This document shows, piece after piece, positions 19,085 through 28,204 of a stretch of DNA of 64,000 nt. Position numbers and translations under genes: made by a program. A model generated the notes under the pieces. That model was given only the letters and a program-made list of their open reading frames with translations, was not told the DNA's origin and did not search any database. Source of the DNA: Pseudomonadota bacterium (GTDB lineage Bacteria; Pseudomonadota; Gammaproteobacteria; Acidiferrobacterales; Acidiferrobacteraceae). Each line of letters begins with the position of its first letter. Position 1 is the first letter of the stretch. Location: assembly GCA_021777535.1 (NCBI GenBank), contig JAJYDN010000004.1, forward strand, positions 40,207-104,206. Direction: 5' to 3'.

Positions 19085-19884
19085 TGGACGAGGTGGACGT
19101 CGGGCAGGGCGCGCCCCAGACAGAGTTCGCCGACTGCACGGAACCGCTGCGGGAAATCCGTGACATGGAACTCGTGATGCGCAAGCCTTTGTTCCACACA
19201 GGCAAGGTCCGATGCACGCAGCACCTCGTCCACTTCGGCGGCGGTGGTCGACGCGGAGTCGATCAGCGTCACCTGGTCACCGGCCAGCCGCCCGAGAACC
19301 GGCCTCAGCAAGGGATAATGGGTGCAACCGAGCACGATGGTGTCGACGGCCGCCGCCAACACGGGCGCCAGGTATTCGCGCGCCGTAAGGGCCGTCACCG
19401 GGTGATCGACCCACCCCTCCTCCACGAGCGGCACGAACAGGGGGCAGGCCTGTGAAACGATCGTCAGATCCTGACGGCAGGATTCGAGCGCCCGGACATA
19501 GGCGCCCGAATGCACGGTGGTGAGCGTGGCCAGGACGCCCACGCGGCGGTTACGGGTGGCACGGGCGGCCGCTGCCGCCCCGGCATCGAGCACATTGATC
19601 ACGGGCACCGGCGACATGTCCGTGATGACGTTCATGGCGACGGCCGCCATGGTATTGCAGGCGACCACCAGCATCTTCACGTCGCACTTCAAGAGAAAGT
19701 CCGTGATCTGCGCCGCATAGCCCGCCACGGTGGCAGACGACTTCACGCCATAGGGCACCCGGGCAGTGTCCCCGAAATAGACGATACGCTCATGCGGCAA
19801 CGCCGCCATGAGCGCGCGGACGACCGTCAGGCCACCGACCCCCGAATCAAACACGCCGATCGGCCGATTGCGCGCCACCGACAA
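19078..19884 (-). CDS. murI: Glutamate racemase
   Basis: A protein of 268 aa making D-glutamate for peptidoglycan. 'IGVFDSGVGGLTVVRAL' holds the first Asp, 'VACNTMAAVAM' the first catalytic Cys, and 'IVLGCTHYPLLRPVL' the second Cys. The start as drawn is TTG at 19884, 5 nt after an AGGGGG ribosome site. A GTG two codons later (19878) has more usual spacing and is equally possible. Co-directional with the WaaA-like gene downstream, which starts within or next to its stop. Confidence 0.94.
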   Translation of the reverse strand: MSVARNRPIGVFDSGVGGLTVVRALMAALPHERIVYFGDTARVPYGVKSSATVAGYAAQITDFLLKCDVKMLVVACNTMAAVAMNVITDMSPVPVINVLDAGAAAAARATRNRRVGVLATLTTVHSGAYVRALESCRQDLTIVSQACPLFVPLVEEGWVDHPVTALTAREYLAPVLAAAVDTIVLGCTHYPLLRPVLGRLAGDQVTLIDSASTTAAEVDEVLRASDLACVEQRLAHHEFHVTDFPQRFRAVGELCLGRALPDVHLVHW

Positions 19885-20032
19885 GGATACCCCCTAAAAA
19901 GCCGCCCGGAATGACCGGCACGGAATCCCGGACCGCCCCGGCTGCATTCGCCGGGACGAAAACCCGCTCGTCGCAATGAAATCGGGGTGACAGAAAAAGA
20001 CCGCGCAGCGCCCGCACGGGGCGCCCTGGTCA

Positions 20033-21145
20033 TCAGAACGTGACGTTGCGCAGCGATTCTCCGAGCGCCCCTTCCTTGGCGTCCTTGCTGTGCAACTTGA
20101 TGCGCAGCCGCAGATCGTTTTGTGAGTCCGCATTGCGCATGGCCTCATCGTAATCGATCATGCCGCCCTCATACAACGCAAAGAGCGCCTGGTCGAACGT
20201 CTGCATGCCGGCCTCGGTCGATTTCGCCATCAGTTCCTTGATGCCGTGGATTTCCCCTTTGAGGATGAGGTCGGCAATGAGAGGGCTGTTCAGCATCACC
20301 TCCACCGCCGCCGCCCGCCCACCCTTGTCCTTGCGCGGGATCAGCCGTTGGGAGATGACGGCCTTCAGGTTCAGCGACAAATCCATGAGAAGCTGTCCGC
20401 GGCGATCCTCCGGAAAGAAGTTGATGATACGGTCGAGTGCCTGATTGGCGCTGTTGGCATGCAAGGTCGTCAGGCACAGATGCCCGGTTTCGGCAAAAGC
20501 GATGGCATAATCCATCGTTTCGCGGCTGCGCACCTCGCCGATGAGGATCACGTCGGGGGCCTGGCGCAAGGTATTCTTCAGGGCCGTGTCGAACGAATCG
20601 GTGTCGACGCCGACCTCGCGCTGGGTCACGATACAGTTCTTGTGCTCGTGCACGAACTCGATCGGATCCTCGATGGTAATGATGTGGCCGTTCGAATACT
20701 CGTTGCGATAGCCCACCATCGCTGCAAGCGATGTCGATTTACCGGATCCGGTGGCGCCCACGAAGATCACGAGCCCGCGCTTCGTGAGCGCGATCTCCTT
20801 CAGGACGGGCGGCAGATTGAGCTCTTCGAAATGCGGTATGCGGGTCTCGATCTTGCGCAAGACCATGCCCACACGCTGCTGCTGCCGGAAGACGTTCACA
20901 CGAAACCGGCCGACATTCTGCGGACTGATGGCGAAATTGCATTCGTTGGATTCCTCGAATTCCGCGCGCTGCTCTTCGTTCATGATGCTGTAGACGAACT
21001 GCCGGGACTGATCGGCCGTGAGGGGCTGCCGCCCGACCGGCGTCAATTTGCCGTCGATGCGCAGGCTCGGCGCCACGCCCGCCGTAATGTAGAGGTCGGA
21101 GGCGTTCTTTTCCTTCATCAACCGCAATAAATCGAGGAAACCCAC
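20033..21145 (-). CDS. pilU: PilU, PilT-like retraction ATPase
   Basis: A 370-aa AAA-type hexameric ATPase that assists PilT in pulling back type IV pili. 'VGFLDLLRLMKEKNASDLYITAGV' is the family start; Walker A is 'GATGSGKSTS', the Asp box 'GHIITIEDPIEFVHEHK', Walker B 'VILIGEVRSRETM', and the His box 'AETGHLCLTTLHAN'. I take the GTG at 21145 (ribosome site GGAGGT) over a far upstream ATG at 21343 that lies inside pilT and adds an Arg-rich out-of-family leader. The start falls against the pilT stop (21147), so the pair is coupled. Confidence 0.93.
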   Translation of the reverse strand: MGFLDLLRLMKEKNASDLYITAGVAPSLRIDGKLTPVGRQPLTADQSRQFVYSIMNEEQRAEFEESNECNFAISPQNVGRFRVNVFRQQQRVGMVLRKIETRIPHFEELNLPPVLKEIALTKRGLVIFVGATGSGKSTSLAAMVGYRNEYSNGHIITIEDPIEFVHEHKNCIVTQREVGVDTDSFDTALKNTLRQAPDVILIGEVRSRETMDYAIAFAETGHLCLTTLHANSANQALDRIINFFPEDRRGQLLMDLSLNLKAVISQRLIPRKDKGGRAAAVEVMLNSPLIADLILKGEIHGIKELMAKSTEAGMQTFDQALFALYEGGMIDYDEAMRNADSQNDLRLRIKLHSKDAKEGALGESLRNVTF

Positions 21146-21146
21146 G

Positions 21147-22223
21147 CTACCTCCGGACCGCTGTCGTCGCGGTACCTGCCGCCTGTGTGGTGAAAGAGTC
21201 CTTGTTCGCCGCCTTCGTGCGCGCCTCGTCGACCGATATGGCGCGGCTGCGCACCAGGTCGAGCAGGCACTGATCGAGCGTCTGCATGCCCACCGACTGA
21301 CTGGTCTGGATCGCCGAGTACATCTGCGGAATCTTGTTTTCACGGATCAGGTTGCGGATCGCCGGTGTCCCGATCATGATCTCGTGGGCCGCGATGCGGC
21401 CGCCGCCTGTCTTCTTCAGCAGCGTCTGCGAAATGACTGCGCGCAGCGATTCCGACAGCATGGCGCGCACCATGTCTTTTTCGGCGGCCGGGAATACATC
21501 GACCACGCGGTCGATGGTCTTTGCGGCTGAGCTCGTATGCAGGGTACCGAATACGAGATGGCCGGTTTCCGCCGCCGTCAGGGCGAGACGGATGGTCTCG
21601 AGATCACGCATTTCGCCGACCAGAATGACGTCCGGGTCTTCGCGCAACGCCGATCGCAGCGCGTTCTCGAAGCTCAGTGTGTCACGCTTGACCTCGCGCT
21701 GGTTGATAAGGCAGTTTTTGCTCGTATGGACGAACTCGATCGGATCCTCGATGGTCAGGATATGTTCATGACGCGTCTCGTTGACATGGTTGACCATGCC
21801 CGCGAGCGTGGTCGACTTGCCGGAACCGGTGGGACCGGTGACGAGCACGATGCCGCGCGGCTGGTCGGCGATCTGCTTGAAAATCGCCGGCGCGTTCAGC
21901 TGTTCGAGGGTCAACACCTTGGATGGAATGGTCCGGAACACCGCCGCCGGCCCGCGATTCTGATTAAAGGCGTTGACACGGAAACGGGCGATATTGGGCA
22001 GGTCGAAGGAGAAGTCGCATTCCAGCCGCTCTTCATATTCCTTCTGCTGCTTGTCGTTCATGATGTCGTAGACCATGTTGTGGACGAGCCGGTCGTCCAG
22101 CGGGTCTACGTTGATGCGCTTGACGTCCCCATCGACGCGGATGAGGGGCGGCAATCCGGCCGACAGATGAAGGTCGGAGGCGTTTTGCTTAAAAGCGAAA
22201 GCAAGCAGTTCAGCGATATCCAT
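21147..22223 (-). CDS. pilT: PilT, type IV pilus retraction ATPase
   Basis: A protein of 358 aa starting 'MDIAELLAFAFKQNASDLHLSAG', the usual PilT N-terminus, at the ATG at 22223. A start 16 codons further up lacks family similarity. Walker A 'GPTGSGKSTTLAGM', Asp box 'HILTIEDPIEFVHTSK', Walker B 'VILVGEMRDLET', His box and the C-terminal 'AIRNLIRENK' motif needed for retraction are all present. Powers pilus depolymerisation and twitching together with the Pil-Chp system at the window start. Divergent from proC; the usual yggS between them is absent. Confidence 0.96.
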   Translation of the reverse strand: MDIAELLAFAFKQNASDLHLSAGLPPLIRVDGDVKRINVDPLDDRLVHNMVYDIMNDKQQKEYEERLECDFSFDLPNIARFRVNAFNQNRGPAAVFRTIPSKVLTLEQLNAPAIFKQIADQPRGIVLVTGPTGSGKSTTLAGMVNHVNETRHEHILTIEDPIEFVHTSKNCLINQREVKRDTLSFENALRSALREDPDVILVGEMRDLETIRLALTAAETGHLVFGTLHTSSAAKTIDRVVDVFPAAEKDMVRAMLSESLRAVISQTLLKKTGGGRIAAHEIMIGTPAIRNLIRENKIPQMYSAIQTSQSVGMQTLDQCLLDLVRSRAISVDEARTKAANKDSFTTQAAGTATTAVRR

Positions 22224-22333
22224 TGTGTAACCATGCTGAATAAGGGAGGCTACTTGAAGTATAACGGCCACGCGCGCCGAGACAAGGCCGCCCTTTTACT
22301 CGCGGCCGTGCGGCCTTACACTAGAGCGCTCGT

Positions 22334-23152
22334 ATGCACAACACGAATATCGGCATCATAGGCGCCGGCAATATGGGGCGCGCCCTCGCAGCAGGGCTGG
22401 CCGCGACGCCGGGGGCGCCGCGCGCGTGGCTTTACGACCAGAACGACGACACCCGGGCACTGGCGGCCGGGCAGGGCCTGACCGTAACCGCGACGCTTGC
22501 CGAACTCGTAGCGCAAGCCGACGTCCTGGTGCTGGCGATCAAGCCCCAGCATGTTCCGGCGCTTGCCCGCGGCCTGGCACCCGGTCTGGCGGCCCGCAAC
22601 CCGCTGATCCTGTCCGTGGCGGCGGGAATCCGCACGGGGGCGCTGCGTCACTGGCTGCAGAGCCCGCGGGTCGTGCGCGCCATGCCAAATACGCCCGCAC
22701 TGATCCAGGCGGGCGCCACCGCCCTGTATGCTCCGGCCGACATCACACAAGAGGATCGGACCCGCATCGAGATGTTGCTGCGGCCGGTATCGGCGCTGTG
22801 GTGGGTCGACGACGAAGACCTCATGGATGCCGCAACCGCGGTATCCGGCAGCGGACCCGCCTATTTCTTCCTGGCCATCGAGGCGCTGACGGCGGCCGGC
22901 GTGCACGCCGGATTGCCGGAAACAATGGCAGGCGAACTCGCCACCGCCACCGCGCTTGGCGCCGCCCGCATGGCCGCTTCGGGCAACGCCCCACCAGCGA
23001 CGCTGCGCCGCCAGGTCACCTCCCCCAACGGAACCACGGAGCGCGCTATACATTCCTTTATGGATCAAGGATTTATGAAGATTTTTGAGGTCGCCGTAGA
23101 GGCCGCCCGCGCCCGCGCGGCCGAGCTCGGCCAGGAACTGGGCAAACTATGA
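22334..23152 (+). CDS. proC: Pyrroline-5-carboxylate reductase
   Basis: A 272-aa NAD(P)-dependent enzyme, last step of proline synthesis. Rossmann start 'IGIIGAGNMGRALAAGL', then 'VLVLAIKPQHVP', 'VVRAMPNTPALIQAGATALY' and the C-terminal signature 'AVSGSGPAYFFLAIEAL' with 'VTSPNGTTERAI'. Divergent from pilT with a 110-bp spacer. The stop overlaps yggT by 4 bp; pilT/proC/yggT neighbourhood is conserved among Gammaproteobacteria. Confidence 0.95.
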   Translation: MHNTNIGIIGAGNMGRALAAGLAATPGAPRAWLYDQNDDTRALAAGQGLTVTATLAELVAQADVLVLAIKPQHVPALARGLAPGLAARNPLILSVAAGIRTGALRHWLQSPRVVRAMPNTPALIQAGATALYAPADITQEDRTRIEMLLRPVSALWWVDDEDLMDAATAVSGSGPAYFFLAIEALTAAGVHAGLPETMAGELATATALGAARMAASGNAPPATLRRQVTSPNGTTERAIHSFMDQGFMKIFEVAVEAARARAAELGQELGKL

Positions 23153-23718
23153 GCTATCTGAGCCAGGCACTGGCGTTTTTGATCGAGACGCTGTTTGGCA
23201 TGTATATCTTCCTCGTGCTGCTGCGCTTCCTCCTGCAGCTCACCCATGCCGACTTCTACAATCCGTTTTCGCAGTTCGTGGTCCGCCTGACCAACGCGCC
23301 GCTCTTGCCGCTGCGGCGGCTGATCCCGGGCTTCATGGGGATTGATCTCGCGTCGGCCGTGCTGCTGCTCATGCTGGAGGCCCTGAAAGTAGCGCTCTAC
23401 GCGCTCGTCCAGGATGTGGTGCCCCACCTGAGCGGGCTGCTCATCTTGAGTTTCGCCGATCTCATCCGCATGACTCTCTACGTTCTCATCGGGGCGATCT
23501 TCGTGCGGGTCCTGCTCGGCTGGATCAATCCCTACGGGGAACATCCGCTCACCGACCTGACCGTTCATCTGACGGAACCGTTCATGCGGCCGGCGCGCAA
23601 TCTGCTGCCCCTCATTTCCGGCATCGACCTGTCGCCGATCATCGTGGTCATCGTATTCGAGCTGGTGGACATCCTCGTCGTCGGCCCCCTGCATCAGCTG
23701 GGCACCGCGCTACTCTGA
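23149..23718 (+). CDS. yggT: YggT family membrane protein
   Basis: A protein of 189 aa with two copies of the YggT unit. Each has a hydrophobic helix followed by a loop and a 'hPLhRxLP' turn: 'FNPFSQFVVRLTNAPLLPLRRLIPG' in the first half (here YNPFSQ) and 'LTEPFMRPARNLLPLISGIDL' in the second. About four membrane helices in all. The family is linked to osmotic stress or cell division in various bacteria, without a settled activity. ATG overlaps the proC stop. Confidence 0.92.
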   Translation: MSYLSQALAFLIETLFGMYIFLVLLRFLLQLTHADFYNPFSQFVVRLTNAPLLPLRRLIPGFMGIDLASAVLLLMLEALKVALYALVQDVVPHLSGLLILSFADLIRMTLYVLIGAIFVRVLLGWINPYGEHPLTDLTVHLTEPFMRPARNLLPLISGIDLSPIIVVIVFELVDILVVGPLHQLGTALL

Positions 23719-24200
23719 TGCGGCTGCGCCGGTTGGTCGGCGAACTGCTCCTCGGCGGCGCCCTGGTCTTCGGTCTCAACACCTACCTGGCCCGCCGGGT
23801 GCCCGACACCGCTCCGCCGCTGCCGCCGGCGTGGCGCGGAACCACCCCCGCACTCGGTCACGGGCAGGTCGTCCTCGTGGATTTCTGGGCCAGCTGGTGC
23901 CCGATCTGCCGCGCCGATCAGGCGGCGATCCAGGTAATCGCCCGCCGCTATCCGACCGTGATCGTCGCAACCGGCTCGCCACCGGCCGCGGTGGCACGCT
24001 TCGCGCGCGCACATCACTGGCGCACCCCTGTCATACTCGATCCACACGGGACACTGGCCCGCCGCTACGGGGCCGGTCGGCTGCCCACTGCCATTATCGT
24101 GGGCGTGCACGGGCACATCCGCGCAGCGGCGGTGGGCTATGCCACCACCGCCGGCCTCCGGCTGCGCCTGTGGTTGGCGCAGCATGCCCCGCTAGGCTGA
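23718..24200 (+). CDS. Membrane-anchored thioredoxin-fold protein (ScsD/TlpA-like)
   Basis: A protein of 160 aa with an N-terminal signal anchor (LVGELLLGGALVFGLNTYLA) and a periplasmic thioredoxin fold. The active site is C61-P-I-C64 in 'DFWASWCPICRAD', and the cis-Pro region is 'GAGRLPTAIIV'. The C-P-x-C type and short length resemble ScsD and TlpA-like disulfide reductases that protect exported proteins, for example under copper stress. It begins on the last base of the yggT stop, so it is likely cotranscribed. Reductase versus oxidase role cannot be told from sequence. Confidence 0.8.
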   Translation: MRLRRLVGELLLGGALVFGLNTYLARRVPDTAPPLPPAWRGTTPALGHGQVVLVDFWASWCPICRADQAAIQVIARRYPTVIVATGSPPAAVARFARAHHWRTPVILDPHGTLARRYGAGRLPTAIIVGVHGHIRAAAVGYATTAGLRLRLWLAQHAPLG

Positions 24201-24383
24201 ATCGTCCGAATGGTCGCGGAATTGGCGCCGGTAATACCAGCGCTGTATAACCACAAGGATCGCAGCCACGCCGAAAGCCGCAGCGGGAAACAGCGCATAC
24301 GGCCACTGCAGCGAACGGAAACTGAACCATGCAGCCAAGGAGTACGCAAATGGCAGGCTTTCATAAACCGGCTTCGGATACAT
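24192..24383 (-). CDS. Small membrane protein, unknown function
   Basis: A 63-aa protein with two hydrophobic stretches (LPFAYSLAAWFSF and LFPAAAFGVAAILVVIQRWYY) and a charged C-terminal tail with Arg then Asp residues. The ATG at 24383 is preceded by GGGGAGAGGG, a good ribosome site, which together with the membrane pattern makes this a real gene rather than chance. It overlaps the end of the thioredoxin-fold gene by 9 bp in convergent orientation and faces away from the downstream thioredoxin gene. I do not recognise the family. Confidence 0.6.
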   Translation of the reverse strand: MYPKPVYESLPFAYSLAAWFSFRSLQWPYALFPAAAFGVAAILVVIQRWYYRRQFRDHSDDSA

Positions 24384-24466
24384 ACCCTCTCCCCATACTT
24401 CCCCCTGATGCCTAGATTAGCAAGACTTGTGCCGCACGTCTTCTGTTTCGGGACTTTGGGCGCAGA

Positions 24467-24497
24467 TTGCGGGAGCGGGCGGGATTTCCGATATACT
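24467..24497 (+). promoter_or_regulatory. Candidate promoter of the His-tailed thioredoxin gene
   Basis: A good -10 hexamer TATACT (24492-24497) lies 22 bp before the start codon. The best -35 match, TTGCGG at 24467-24472, is 19 bp away, a little wide. A short leader with AAAGGGGG before the ATG would follow. Confidence 0.4.
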
Positions 24498-24519
24498 ACG
24501 CACTCACAAAGGGGGTTCC

Positions 24520-24945
24520 ATGGCTACAGTACAGGCGACAAAAGAGAACTTCGAGAACTTGATTGACAGTAACGCGTTTGTGATTGTCGATTTCTGGGCA
24601 CCCTGGTGCGCACCGTGCCGCGCCTTCGGCCCCATATTCGAGGAGGTATCCGAGCAGCACAAGGATATCGTCTTCGCCAAGGTGAACACCGAGGTCGAAC
24701 AGGAGCTCGCGGCCCACTTTCAGGTGCGCTCGATTCCCACGCTCATCATCTTCCGCGAACAGATCGTCCTTTTCTCGCAGCCTGGCAGTCTGCCGCGCAA
24801 AGCCCTGGAAGAAGTCATAAGCCAGGCGCGGGCGCTCGATATGGATGAAATCCGCCGGGAAATAGCGGAACAGTCGGCGCACGAAGATCATGACCATGAG
24901 GGTTGTTGCGGGCATGATCACGGCGATGGCGCTCATCATCACTAG
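24520..24945 (+). CDS. Thioredoxin with a His-rich C-terminal tail
   Basis: A 141-aa cytoplasmic thioredoxin. The active site is C30-A-P-C33 within 'DFWAPWCAPCRAF', so the usual Gly between the cysteines is Ala. 'FAKVNTEVEQELAAHFQVRSIPTLIIF' holds the cis-Pro. Residues from about 119 to 141 form a tail with eight His, two adjacent Cys and six Asp/Glu, ending in three His; this is not part of the thioredoxin fold (about 108 aa) and looks like a soft-metal or nickel/zinc/copper-binding extension. The ATG at 24520 has a strong ribosome site; an upstream start at 24427 would include the promoter. Stands alone between a minus-strand gene and metX. Confidence 0.88.
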   Translation: MATVQATKENFENLIDSNAFVIVDFWAPWCAPCRAFGPIFEEVSEQHKDIVFAKVNTEVEQELAAHFQVRSIPTLIIFREQIVLFSQPGSLPRKALEEVISQARALDMDEIRREIAEQSAHEDHDHEGCCGHDHGDGAHHH

Positions 24946-25005
24946 AGCATTGCAGACCCATCGGGCAGCCAGTACACTGCAGGGCTTTCCCGGACTTCGG
25001 AACGC

Positions 25006-26142
25006 GTGAAAGCCATACCGCCCGATTCGGTGGGACTCGTAACCCCGGCCAGACTCCGCGTCGAGCAACCGCTCGTTTTGAGCAGCGGCGGAGTTCTGGC
25101 GTCGTATGACCTCGTCTATGAAACCTACGGGGAGCTGGACCACGCACACAGCAATGCGGTGCTGATCTGCCACGCCCTGAGCGGCAGCCACCATGTGGCC
25201 GGTTACCACAGTGCCGACGACGCAAAGCCCGGCTGGTGGGAACAGCATGTGGGCCCGGGCAAGAGCATCGACACGCGCCGTTTCTTCGTGGTCGCCTGTA
25301 ACAACATCGGCAGCTGCTATGGCTCGACGGGACCCGCCTCGGTCAACCCGGCCACCGGACGCCCCTATGGACCCGATTTTCCGATGGTCACCGTACGCGA
25401 CTGGGTCGAGTCGCAAGCCCGGCTCGCCGACGCCCTCGGTATCACCCAGTGGGCGGCCGTAGTCGGCGGCAGCCTGGGCGGCATGCAGGCGCTGCACTGG
25501 GCGATCGACTATCCGACCCGGCTACGCCACGCGATCATCATCGCGGCCGCACCGAAACTCACGGCCCAGAACATCGCGTTCAATGAAGTCGCCCGGCAGG
25601 CGATCCTGACGGATCCCGATTTCCACGGCGGCCGCTTCTACGATCACAACACCGAACCGCGCCGGGGTTTGCGCATCGCCCGCATGCTCGGCCATATCAC
25701 GTACCTGTCCGACGACATCATGCGCGAGAAATTCGGACGGGACATCCGCGGCGGCAAGCTGAACTTCGACTATCAGGTGGCCTTCGAGGTAGAAAGTTAC
25801 CTGCGTTACCAGGCCGATACGTTCGTCGGCCGCTTCGACGCGAATACCTACCTGCTGATGACCAAGGCGCTCGATTATTTCGATCCGGCCCGCGAAACCG
25901 ACGGCGATTTGTCGCGGGCCCTTGCGCGCGTGCAGGCAGCGAGCCTTGTCTTGTCGTTCACGAGCGACTGGCGCTTCCCGTCGGCGCGCTCGCGGGAAAT
26001 CGTCAAGGCCCTGCACGACAACGATCTCGATGTCAGCTACGCGGACATCAAGGCCCCTCACGGGCACGACGCCTTCCTCATGCGTATCCCCCGCTATGTC
26101 GACATTTTCAGGGCCTACATGGAGCGGGTGGCCGTCGCATGA
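25006..26142 (+). CDS. metX: Homoserine O-acyltransferase MetX
   Basis: A protein of 378 aa with an alpha/beta-hydrolase fold that acylates homoserine for methionine synthesis. Visible signs are '[13 protein letters not shown]', the nucleophile elbow '[19 protein letters not shown]' (Ser in GGSLGG) and, at the end, the Asp ('[19 protein letters not shown]') and His ('[10 protein letters not shown]') of the triad. Starts with GTG at 25006. Followed by metW with a 4-bp overlap. Proteobacterial MetX enzymes paired with MetW often use succinyl-CoA rather than acetyl-CoA, so the acyl donor should not be assumed. Confidence 0.93.
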   Translation: MKAIPPDSVGLVTPARLRVEQPLVLSSGGVLASYDLVYETYGELDHAHSNAVLICHALSGSHHVAGYHSADDAKPGWWEQHVGPGKSIDTRRFFVVACNNIGSCYGSTGPASVNPATGRPYGPDFPMVTVRDWVESQARLADALGITQWAAVVGGSLGGMQALHWAIDYPTRLRHAIIIAAAPKLTAQNIAFNEVARQAILTDPDFHGGRFYDHNTEPRRGLRIARMLGHITYLSDDIMREKFGRDIRGGKLNFDYQVAFEVESYLRYQADTFVGRFDANTYLLMTKALDYFDPARETDGDLSRALARVQAASLVLSFTSDWRFPSARSREIVKALHDNDLDVSYADIKAPHGHDAFLMRIPRYVDIFRAYMERVAVA

Positions 26143-26738
26143 ACAACCAGCGCCTCGACTTCAGGATCATCGCCGACTGGATCCGGCCGGAAAGCCGCGT
26201 CCTCGATCTGGGCTGCGGCGACGGCACCTTGCTGCAAACCCTCGCCCAGACGAAGGGCGTAAGCGGCTATGGCATCGAACTCGACGACGACCATGTGACT
26301 GCCTGCATCAGCCGGGGCATCAATGTGATCCAGACAGACCTCGACGCGGGACTGTCGGAATTTGACGACCGCTCTTTCGATTACATCATCCTGTCGCTCA
26401 CGCTGCAGGCGGTGAAATATCCCGAACGGCTGCTGCGCGAGATGCTGCGGGTGGGCACCGAAGGCATCGTCACCTTCCCCAACTTCGGTTACTGGGCGAG
26501 CCGCGTGCAGCTTCTGGGCGGGCGGATGCCGGTGTCGCGGGCATTGCCGCACCAGTGGTACGACACGCCCAATATCCACCTGTGCACGCTGCAGGATTTC
26601 GAGGATCTGTGCCGCAAGGAAAACATCCTGGTCCTCGAATCGGAGGTCGTCGATCACGAACACCGTCGCCGGCTGGGATTGCGTTTGTTCCCCAACCTCC
26701 TCGGTGAAATCGCACTGTACCGGTTCCGGCGTGCCTGA
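26139..26738 (+). CDS. metW: MetW, methionine biosynthesis protein (methyltransferase-like)
   Basis: A 199-aa protein with a class I SAM-methyltransferase fold: '[20 protein letters not shown]' is the nucleotide loop, and '[27 protein letters not shown]' is typical of MetW. It is coupled to metX by ATGA. MetW has been reported to support or activate the MetX acyltransferase in Proteobacteria; its own substrate is not settled. Confidence 0.93.
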   Translation: MNNQRLDFRIIADWIRPESRVLDLGCGDGTLLQTLAQTKGVSGYGIELDDDHVTACISRGINVIQTDLDAGLSEFDDRSFDYIILSLTLQAVKYPERLLREMLRVGTEGIVTFPNFGYWASRVQLLGGRMPVSRALPHQWYDTPNIHLCTLQDFEDLCRKENILVLESEVVDHEHRRRLGLRLFPNLLGEIALYRFRRA

Positions 26739-28200
26739 ACGTACCGACCCGGGGATGCGCCGACGGCTCTTCTGGGTGGCCGTACTCTACATTGCGGAAG
26801 GGCTGCCGTTTGGCCTGTTCTCCGATGTCTTCCCCGTCGCCTTCCGTGAACAGCACGCCTCGCTCGCGCAGATCGGCGTCATCAGCCTCCTTGGCCTCCC
26901 CTGGACCCTGAAATTCCTGTGGGCACCGGCGGTCGATTATTTCCGGAATCACCGCCTCTGGATGCTGGGAGCCGATCTGCTGATGGCCCTCGCCCTGGCC
27001 GATCTCGCGTTCGCGGCCGGCGTCGGACATACCGCGCTGATCGCGATCGGCTGCTTTACGATGCTGTCGTCGACCAACGATATCGCCATCGACGGCTACA
27101 CCCTCGAGCTGTTGAAGGTGGGCGAGATGGGCGTGGGCAATGGTCTGCGCATCGGCTTCTACCGGGCCGGCATGCTGACGGCGGGGCTCGTCCTCATTGC
27201 AAGCTCCTATCTTGGCTGGCGTGTGGCCTACGTGCTTGCCGCGGCATTGCTGGTCATAGATGGCCTCGTGTGCCTCAAGGCCCCGCGCGAGGCGCATCGC
27301 GACCACGCGGATCAGCAGTCGGTGGCAGCCGAACTGCGTTCACTCTTGCACCGGCCACGCGCGCTGGCGCTTGTGCTGGCCCTGCTGATGGGAGCGCTCT
27401 GGCTTTTGAACGATGCGCTGCACTGGACCCGCGCCGTACCCCATCTTTTCGTCTATACGGGATCCCTCTTTGCGGCGGTGTGGCTTGTCAGTCTAACGCG
27501 GCGGCAAACGGCCGTAGGGACCGGCGGGCCCCTCTTTGGCGCACTGCTGGAGATCACCGGCCGCCCGGGCATCTGGCCGGTGTTTGCCTTCATTCTCCTC
27601 TATAAGCTCGGCGACAGCTCGATTGGCTTCATGATTAAGCCGTTCTGGGTCGACCGGGGCTTCAGTGCCGCGCAGATCGGCATCGTCTCGGTCATGCTGG
27701 GGATCGGCCTGTCGGTTCTGGGTGGCCTGATCGGCGGCCTCGTGACCGACCGCATCGGCATCTACCGGGCGTTGTGGGTGTTGGGCCTGTTCCAGGTGGC
27801 ACCGAATCTCGGCTACGCCCTGTGCGCGCACTGGCTGCCCCGGCAGGCACAAGGGCTGCCGATCCCGCTTGCCCACGAACTGCTGATCTACAGCGTAAGC
27901 GGACTCGAGTCCTTTGCGGGGGGGCTCGGAACAGCGGCATTTCTCGCATTCCTTATGGCCATCGTCCGCAAACAGCGGGCGGCCACCGAATACGCCCTGC
28001 TGTCCTCGCTCTTCAACATCAGCGCGCGGCTCGCGGGTTTTGTCAGCGGTTTTGGTGCCCATGATCTGGGATACGGGGAGTACTTCTTCCTCACCTTCTT
28101 CCTTGCGTTTCCCGCCTACGCCTTTCTGCCGGCCGCCCACCGCATGCTAAAACAGATCCAGGAAGGCAGCGGCAATGGCGATGCCGCGCCGGCACACTGA
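26731..28200 (+). CDS. AmpG-like MFS transporter
   Basis: A membrane protein of about 489 aa with roughly 12-14 helices. The opening 'FWVAVLYIAEGLPFGLF' and 'LKFLWAPAVDYF' followed by 'STNDIAIDGYTLELL' match the AmpG/acetyl-CoA-transporter-like branch of MFS. AmpG imports muropeptides, but members next to metXW have no proven substrate. The start is unclear: GTG at 26731 overlaps the metW end, and ATG at 26755 is a shorter alternative; I give the former. Gene order metX-metW-MFS is common in this class, and the tight spacing implies one transcript. Confidence 0.8.
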   Translation: MPERTDPGMRRRLFWVAVLYIAEGLPFGLFSDVFPVAFREQHASLAQIGVISLLGLPWTLKFLWAPAVDYFRNHRLWMLGADLLMALALADLAFAAGVGHTALIAIGCFTMLSSTNDIAIDGYTLELLKVGEMGVGNGLRIGFYRAGMLTAGLVLIASSYLGWRVAYVLAAALLVIDGLVCLKAPREAHRDHADQQSVAAELRSLLHRPRALALVLALLMGALWLLNDALHWTRAVPHLFVYTGSLFAAVWLVSLTRRQTAVGTGGPLFGALLEITGRPGIWPVFAFILLYKLGDSSIGFMIKPFWVDRGFSAAQIGIVSVMLGIGLSVLGGLIGGLVTDRIGIYRALWVLGLFQVAPNLGYALCAHWLPRQAQGLPIPLAHELLIYSVSGLESFAGGLGTAAFLAFLMAIVRKQRAATEYALLSSLFNISARLAGFVSGFGAHDLGYGEYFFLTFFLAFPAYAFLPAAHRMLKQIQEGSGNGDAAPAH

Positions 28201-28204
28201 GCCC

